NCBI GenBank assembly: GCA_023213395.1
Contig: CM041465.1
Span: 85,505,741-85,569,740, forward strand
Reading direction: 5' to 3'
Length of the DNA stretch: 64,000 bases
Source of the DNA: Cycas panzhihuaensis
Lineage: Eukaryota; Cycadophyta
This document shows, piece after piece, positions 58,381 through 64,000 of this stretch. The position numbers were made by a program, and so were the translations under genes. Position 1 is the first letter of the stretch, and each line of letters opens with the position of its first letter. The notes below the pieces were generated by a model. The model had not been told where the DNA came from. It did no database searches and saw only the letters and a program-made list of their open reading frames with translations.

Positions 58381-59070
58381 ACTCAAAATTTTCCATAAAG
58401 GATAAATCAAGGTTGTTACTTATGAGCTTTCCCCCTCTCGTACATCTCCTCCCACTTACCAGGCTATCTTAGATGGTATAGATAGTGATCCTGACAAGCT
58501 CCTTCCCTCTTTAGAGAATCTTTTTAAGGGGTCTAACTCCCACCAAGATGGGCCCCTACCTTACCTTGAACCTAATCTAGTTAGGTTTGCTCCTATTAGC
58601 ATATGTAGCTATGGCTACCTGGCTATCATGAGTGACCCTAAGTCAGATGTTGAGGGCTATGAGCCCCCTCTATGATGTTTCATTCTTATTTCTTGAACCT
58701 CTAAGGAAGCATCCCATGGGAACCTTCCCTATCTTGTTGACTCTTATATGGCTCCTAAGCTACTAGATTTGAACCAACCACTTTCCTCATTTTCCCACTC
58801 TATCTGGGCAACTCCTCATAGGTATATACACTCATACGCCACTTGTAAGAGTGCCACATTTTTATAGCCTAGATTCTCATTGAGTACTAGAGCTTGTTCC
58901 ACCCGCACACCACCTTATCATATGATCTATTGTATGCCAATTCCCTTGCATCAGTTTGGTTCTGACCAAGTTATTGTTACTCATAAACCTAACCATGTGC
59001 CTGAGCTATTATCACCCTATGTTAGGTCTTCCATGACTTTTCTTTATCCACCCCTACCCTTGGCTTAGAT
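58381..59070 (+). pseudogene. linker region after protease, G
   Basis: Contains LVRFAPISICSYGYLAIMSD, then APKLLDLNQPLSS and the frame 58880-59068 with LHQFGSDQVIVTHKPNHVPE. X1 and X3 have the same blocks in the same order. Function unknown. Confidence 0.6.
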
Positions 59071-59517
59071 GGTGATCCATTACTTATCCATACCAATGGA
59101 TGTAGTCATGGGAATCCTGGTCCATCAGTTGTTGCTTAGGTTATTCAAGATTGTCAGAGGCATACCCTCATATGATCTAGAATGTCTTTACCTAATTCCA
59201 CCAATAATGAAGTGGAGTACATTGTTGTTATAGAAGCATTGATGGATACCCTCCATTTTCATTCCAACCCTATTACTTTATGCTATAATTTTGAGATTAT
59301 CATATCCCAACTCACAAAGGTCTATCACATCCACTCCCTATGTTTGAGGGTCCTAGCCATGATAGATAGGTCTCTCTTGGCTAGGTTTACCTCTGTGGAC
59401 ATTCATTGTATTCCATGTGATCTCAACACCGAAGTTAATAACCTAGTAAACTTTATTCTAGAGCATCATTTGCCTTTTGTGTGTGACTCTCCTTTAACCC
59501 AATTGGTCACCCATTAA
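59071..59517 (+). pseudogene. RNase H domain, G
   Basis: A relic of HTNGCSHGNPGP near 59090 (TDGxSRGNPGP, first Asp now Asn), then the frame from 59182: SLPNSTNNEVEYIVVIEALM (catalytic Glu in NNEVEY), NFEIIISQLTKVYHIHS (GDSELVI...Q..G.Y), LRVLAMIDRSLLARFTSVDI and CIPCDLNTEVNNLVNFILEH. This is the most complete copy of the additional RNase H in the window, preceded by linker rather than RT. Confidence 0.82.
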
Positions 59518-60057
59518 GACAACCCTAAGGGATAATTCCCCCTAGCCCCATCTCTAAACCTTGGCTATTAATGAGGTTAAACTATAGTGACCACTTCTCT
59601 TTTATTTTCTTGATTAAGTCTCCTCTCCTTGAGTACTCTTTAGGCATCCCCCTTTGTCTACATAAAGAGACTTTGGGCTTCTAAGCCCCCTTTCTTTTGA
59701 GCTTTTGAGCTCCCTTTCTTGGGCCTTCTTACCCCTTTTGTGGCTTCTACCAAGGCAACCCCTTGGTTGTTTGCCCCTCCTTTTAGTTTACCACTAAGGT
59801 AACCCCTTATATTGGTAGCTTCCTTGATTGTACTTACTCTGGGTGTTTAGTCAATTAGTTGAGGTTTTGGTCCTATAATCAACCCATTTGCTTTCCCATA
59901 GCTTATCCACCTCTAATCATGTACTAATAAGATATCACTATGGTAGACATTATTTTCCCTTGTCACATACATATGTTTGATCGTTTGGTTTTATCTCACA
60001 TCATTTGTGTTGGCAGCATTCACCATTTTCTAGCTTTGGAGTGAAGTGGTTTTGCTC
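59518..60057 (+). other. G 3' untranslated segment
   Basis: T/C-rich, with short repeated words (gggcttctaagc, gagcttttgagctccc, aaggcaaccccttgg / aaggtaaccccttat). No coding sequence, no 85-bp repeat. Confidence 0.5.
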
Positions 60058-60069
60058 CTAAGGGAGTAG
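60058..60069 (+). other. polypurine tract of G
   Basis: ctaagggagtag directly precedes the LTR start TGTTTCTC. Matches the X1 arrangement. Confidence 0.65.
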
Positions 60070-62699
60070 TGTTTCTCAACTCCTGGGAATGACATCGACA
60101 TGGTGACATAGGTAAGTTTAGGTATGCATCTTCACCTCCACCATATTACTTATATTGTTCTTACGACATGAATTTTATTGGTTATTGGATGCCTGCCTAT
60201 TTGTACATTTTACTTACTTGTGTCTATCTTTTTGCCTATGATGACTAGGACTTCAATCTTGTGGCATTAAAGCCCCCTGGTCAGCCTATCAGTTGAAAAA
60301 AGAGAACCCTCCCATGACCTTGCAACTCACCTTTTAGCCTCATCCTTGTCCTTTTGGCCTTATCTTTTCTTTATACCCATTAGTCACCTACCATTCTAGA
60401 CTTTAGGATTTACTTTTAGGAGTTAGAGTGCACTTAGGACTAGTTTTGGGCCTTATTTTCCCTTTTTACTATCATCTTGTAGTCATTTTTACTACAGAAA
60501 GTAGTAATGTAGAGTAATCTGTGATACTGCAAGCAAATCTATGGTGCCATAACTTTGGCCATGGTATGACTGTTAACTTACTCGATTGCCTTCCCAGTGG
60601 CCTAGTAGCTTTTTTATCACCTTGTTAAGTGGGTTCGTCATATTATGTCAGCCTAGAATGGCTCATATCACCCTTGGGAACTCCTATTGGACCTCAAAAC
60701 CAATTTTTTATTCAAATTTTATGAGGATTTAAGCTTTCCACCTTAGCTCCTACCTTGGTTTTAGGTAGTGGCTTCTCCACTTTGTGGGCATGAAACCACC
60801 ACCTCTTCACCTTGTTTTTGCCTATAAAAACATTCCATTTTGAGGGTGGATCATATATCATATTCTAGTCTTCTAGACATACTGAAATACTACCAAATTA
60901 TTGTCACAACAACCCTTCCACACTTAATACAACTTGCAATCTTGGGGAGTTAAGATGAAGAAGTAGAGATCTAACCTAGCACAACTAAAGGGATATTAGA
61001 GAGTACTACATTGGATAACTATTACACCCTTCTTCTCTATTAGATTGGGCATCCCCCATCCAACGTTGGTTTGTCATTTAGTAAGACTCCCTCTCACCCT
61101 TCTCCTCTTTGCTTTATTGTTGTTTTGTTATATAGCTAGGGTTTTTAAGGATTTGGCAGTCTTTCTTTTGGTTGTAATAGTTAAAGGTAGGATTAGATTC
61201 ATTTGGTCTTTCCTTGCCTTCCTTTCCATATATTTTCCATTGAGTTGTAGGTGCATGTCAGGCAAATTTTTCTTAACACAACTAAGGGAACTACCCTTGT
61301 ATGGGGAGCAATGCTATTTTGAGGCACTTCTCCCCTCCTCACTTTATCTTCTTTTTTATTTTTTGTTACCATTCTCCTATATGTTACACATACTTGCATA
61401 CATATTCCTTAACCACATATATTGATTACTCTCTTTTCATTAAGCAGATTTGTTGAAGGGTATTAGAGTAGCCTTCCTTTTAGATCTAACTTGTAGATAT
61501 AATAAGGAGAAACCCTCTTCCATCCACATTAGGGTTTGGAGAAGGTGAACTTCTGTAAGGTAAGCATTTTCCATGTTTCATGCTAGCTTACTACATATAT
61601 TTCCTTTACTTTTTCCTACACTTACTTTACATTAGTTGCTTTCATTCATTTGACATGGGTAAGTGGAGCCCCCATCATCCTTTTTCAACCAGCAACATGA
61701 ACATTTGATAAGAAGGACGAAAAGAGGTGAGGGTGAGCAACATCATCGACTATTTATTGGGTCTAGGTGCACTTTGCTTACTCTTTCCTTTTTCTTTTTT
61801 GTATTCTTTTTATCATTTTCATCTTACACCCCCATTTATAAAGAATCCCTTCCCCCTTTTCATAGTTTATTCTTATTAGTTGTATCATCATCAAAAGGAG
61901 GGAATAAGGTTTTGGGAGGAGTGTCTTACATCACACAAAATAAGAAGGAATTTATTTTGTAGGGAAAGGAATAGGTATCTTTTTCTTTTCATTTAGTAAA
62001 AGGAATATTGGAGATAAGGATATATTGAGTTAGGGTTGTATGTAGGAGAGGAGCACCTACCTTCCCTTCTCTTTATTTTCCCCATTTTGGCTACATCCAT
62101 ATTTCTCCCCTTTGATTAGCATAGGGGTTTCTTTTCCCCCTTTTTAGAATAAAGAGAGATAAAGACAAAGAGAGTAAGATTCCCTTGTTTTCTCCTATAC
62201 CCTTTCTTTATTCCTTTACATATTTCTTTATTTTTCTAGAAAAGAAGAGGGAAAAGAGTGGTAAAAGGAGAAAGAGTGAAGTTTCCATTCATTTTGCACT
62301 CCTCTTTGTTTCTTTCAATTTTTGTTGTTATTATTCTTATACAATATTATAACAAAACCATATCATATCATTGTTTCCCAACTAAGAGGGTTTGGGTTCA
62401 TTTACCTATTCTCTCTCTCTCTCTTTCCCACTTTCTTTCGTCCTTCTTTTACTATTTTCCTCGCCACATTGGCCCCTTGTCAAGGGGGATTATCCAACCA
62501 TAGTCCCCTCCTCCTTAAAACCTTAAGCAAAGGAGAAGGGAGTATGCCCATGCATTATTGAATCCATACCTCCATGGTATATGAGCATCCCACATGGGCA
62601 ACTTAGGGTTCCATCACATCCCTATACTAGGTTTCATACCCTAGACCTAGCTCCTAGTGGTTTTTTTTATTCTAGGTATCCCTGATGAGAGCAATCTCA
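60070..62699 (+). repeat. 3' LTR of G
   Basis: 2630 bp, partner of 52349-55015, ends gcaatctCA at 62699, followed by ACCAC. Confidence 0.9.
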
Positions 62700-62704
62700 A
62701 CCAC

Positions 62705-63030
62705 TTATATAAATGAGCCAATAAACTATGATTTTGAACCACTTTTACCTTATACATCTGATGTAAAAATACTGATATGATATCAATTTAATAGGGGGAA
62801 AGATATGGAATATAAAAATTATATTAGAAAGGTAGATTTTATAAATAATGGGTAGGAATATAAGTGTAGGATTATATATGTTAGATAATATGATAACAAT
62901 GGTTTGGAGGCTAAAATTTTGATAGGTTGGCAGCACGGTTTCCCTCCCAAACCTTCCTCAGGCGGTTCCAAGGGGGGCGAGAGTTCCCCTTGGCCAGGGG
63001 GGTACGAGGGGCGATAGCTTCCAACCGAAA
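62705..63030. other. AT-rich flank with a GC-rich island
   Basis: 62705-62925 is AT-rich with no gene. 62927-63023 is a sharply GC-rich island (ggcggttccaaggggggcga, ccaggggggtacgaggggcg) rich in short inverted G/C runs (ttccaagggggg / ccccttgg). It is far too GC-rich and CG-rich for its surroundings. Identity not recognised. Confidence 0.5.
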
Positions 63031-63508
63031 ATGCTAACACTAGAAAGTATATTAAATTGTAAAGAAAATCAGGGTCATTCACTCAAAATATCCTAAATTC
63101 TACAATCGAGATTTGTGCCTTATATGACTCTCATATAGCCTGATTTATGGCATTTTTTATTATGTTGATAGTGTTCGATGTATTATATGTACTATGTGAA
63201 GGAAGGATGGATCTGGGAGATAAATCACTCACATATACACAATGGCAATGGAGAATAAAAAAGAAGATGAAACAAGACATGAAAGCAAGCTTGGAGGTGA
63301 GAATGAATAATGACTCCCTCCTTGAGATTTCACCTTTTATTATTGAGGGTGAGCATTAGGGTTAGGATTTTCCCGCCTAATGACATGAACCCAAAATTAT
63401 ATCTAAATGCACATAAAGTGTATTTCATTAAGAGACTAATACTAATAATATATCCTAAGGTCACATAATTAATCTACATAAATGACCTTGATACATTAAC
63501 CTCTTTCA
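63031..63508 (-). repeat. probable copia LTR (3' LTR, minus orientation)
   Basis: Read on the plus strand it starts TGctaacactag and ends cctctttCA at 63508, followed by atccccccct, the complement of a polypurine tract. About 478 bp. No partner LTR lies in the window, so the left edge rests on the TG and on the change of composition. Confidence 0.45.
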
Positions 63509-64000
63509 ATCCCCCCCTTAATGGTGGAAGGTCATTTTCAGAAAATCTATTCTATGAGGTCTTCATTTGAGCCTCATTATTACATTGAAATTCTAAAGTG
63601 ACACTGTTGTGGGAAAGCCCTCATGGGGAATAAAAACCCATAAACTTTCTAAGATCTACAGCCCCTTTTATAAATCAAAATGGCTAAGGTGGCTCTTTGA
63701 TGTAGCCTAATAGCCAAGCAACTTAAATGTGCAGCTTAATCTTCTATGTCTCCATATACTGTTTAGTCATCTCCTATGCCCTTTTGGGTTTACACAGGTT
63801 CTGATTTTCCAAAATAAGTACAACCTTTATCCTTTCATACCCACATGGAGTTTTCACAAAGAGGATAGAGTAAAGACTTACTCTTATTCTTCCACACCCA
63901 TAAGGGATTTTCATGAAGAGAATAGAGTATGATGATCATATTTCTATCTTCTTTGATCAATTGAAGATAGAGGCCCTAAGGCTGAGCTGCCTTTGGAGCT
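63509..64000 (-). other. polypurine tract and 3' internal part of a copia-type element
   Basis: The minus strand AGGGGGGGAT at 63509-63518 precedes the LTR. Beyond it no clear protein block is seen. 63820-63875 and 63880-63932 are an imperfect ~58-bp tandem pair (acccacatggagttttcaca / acccataagggattttcatg, then gaggatagagta / gagaatagagta). The window ends inside this element. Confidence 0.35.

Larger units (their letters stand above)
52349..62699 (+). mobile_element. gypsy-type element G, old, non-autonomous
   Basis: About 10.35 kb on the plus strand: LTRs 52349-55015 and 60070-62699, primer site, gag, protease, linker, RNase H and polypurine tract, with no RT or integrase. Flanked by ACCAT (52344-52348) and ACCAC (62700-62704), a 5-bp duplication with one change. 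LTR starts TGTTTCT, primer site and proteins show kinship with the X family. It is much older: nearly every Gln or Arg codon site of gag shows TAG/TGA-type losses, and CG is almost gone. Confidence 0.88.

Noticed and set aside
63147-63359. 70-codon plus frame MAFFIMLIVFDVLY...
   Set aside because: It lies inside a probable LTR and shows no homology I recognise.

Overview
The window looks like nuclear DNA of a plant with a large, repeat-rich genome. Everything recognisable is LTR-retrotransposon: two Ty1/copia-type elements with tRNA-iMet-type primer sites (TGGTATYAGAGC), and several large Ty3/gypsy-type elements with ~2.5-kb LTRs and a Tat/Ogre-like set of traits. I found no host gene, tRNA, rRNA or CRISPR array. 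The species cannot be read from the sequence. The old flanks are AT-rich and poor in CG; the youngest insertions (5.6-41.5 kb) are GC-richer. I read this as age and methylation decay.

Layout. 1-3432: AT-rich, nothing recognised. 3433-3675: copia-type LTR fragment. 3676-44.9 kb: decayed plus-strand copia element C1 (5' LTR, primer site, gag, integrase end, RT, RNase H, start of 3' LTR). C1 is split by a three-level nest of minus-strand gypsy elements. X1 (5655-41510, target duplication CTAGG) is the outer one. X2 (13458-39097) sits in the 5' LTR of X1. X3 (22185-31952) sits in the RT gene of X2, with duplication GGAAA. Six LTRs in the order A-B-C-C'-B'-A' prove the nesting. 44778-44972: palindromic junction. 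From 44973: minus-strand copia C3, split by near-complete copia C2 (45494-51058, duplication TCCAA) and by old plus-strand gypsy element G (52349-62699, duplication ACCAT/ACCAC). 62.7-64 kb: AT-rich DNA, a GC-rich island and probably one more copia LTR.

How the parts relate. X2 is the only gypsy element with a full set (gag, protease, RT, RNase H, integrase). X1, X3 and G lack RT and integrase but keep gag and protease followed by a linker region, so they look like a non-autonomous lineage that would need X2-type enzymes. X2 also has, between integrase and 3' LTR, an antisense (plus-strand) ORF region with its own TATA-like box, and beyond it a second, sense-strand RNase H fragment. X1 and X3 have each lost the antisense ORF by different deletions but keep its 3' region. 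An 85-bp repeat near the end of pol occurs in 6, 1 and 2 copies in X1, X2 and X3.

No reading frame in the window is fully intact. In the X elements the damage is mainly short indels in GC/CG-rich words; in G and the copias it is mainly transitions to stop codons. Domain borders are therefore approximate, while LTR borders marked with target duplications are base-level.
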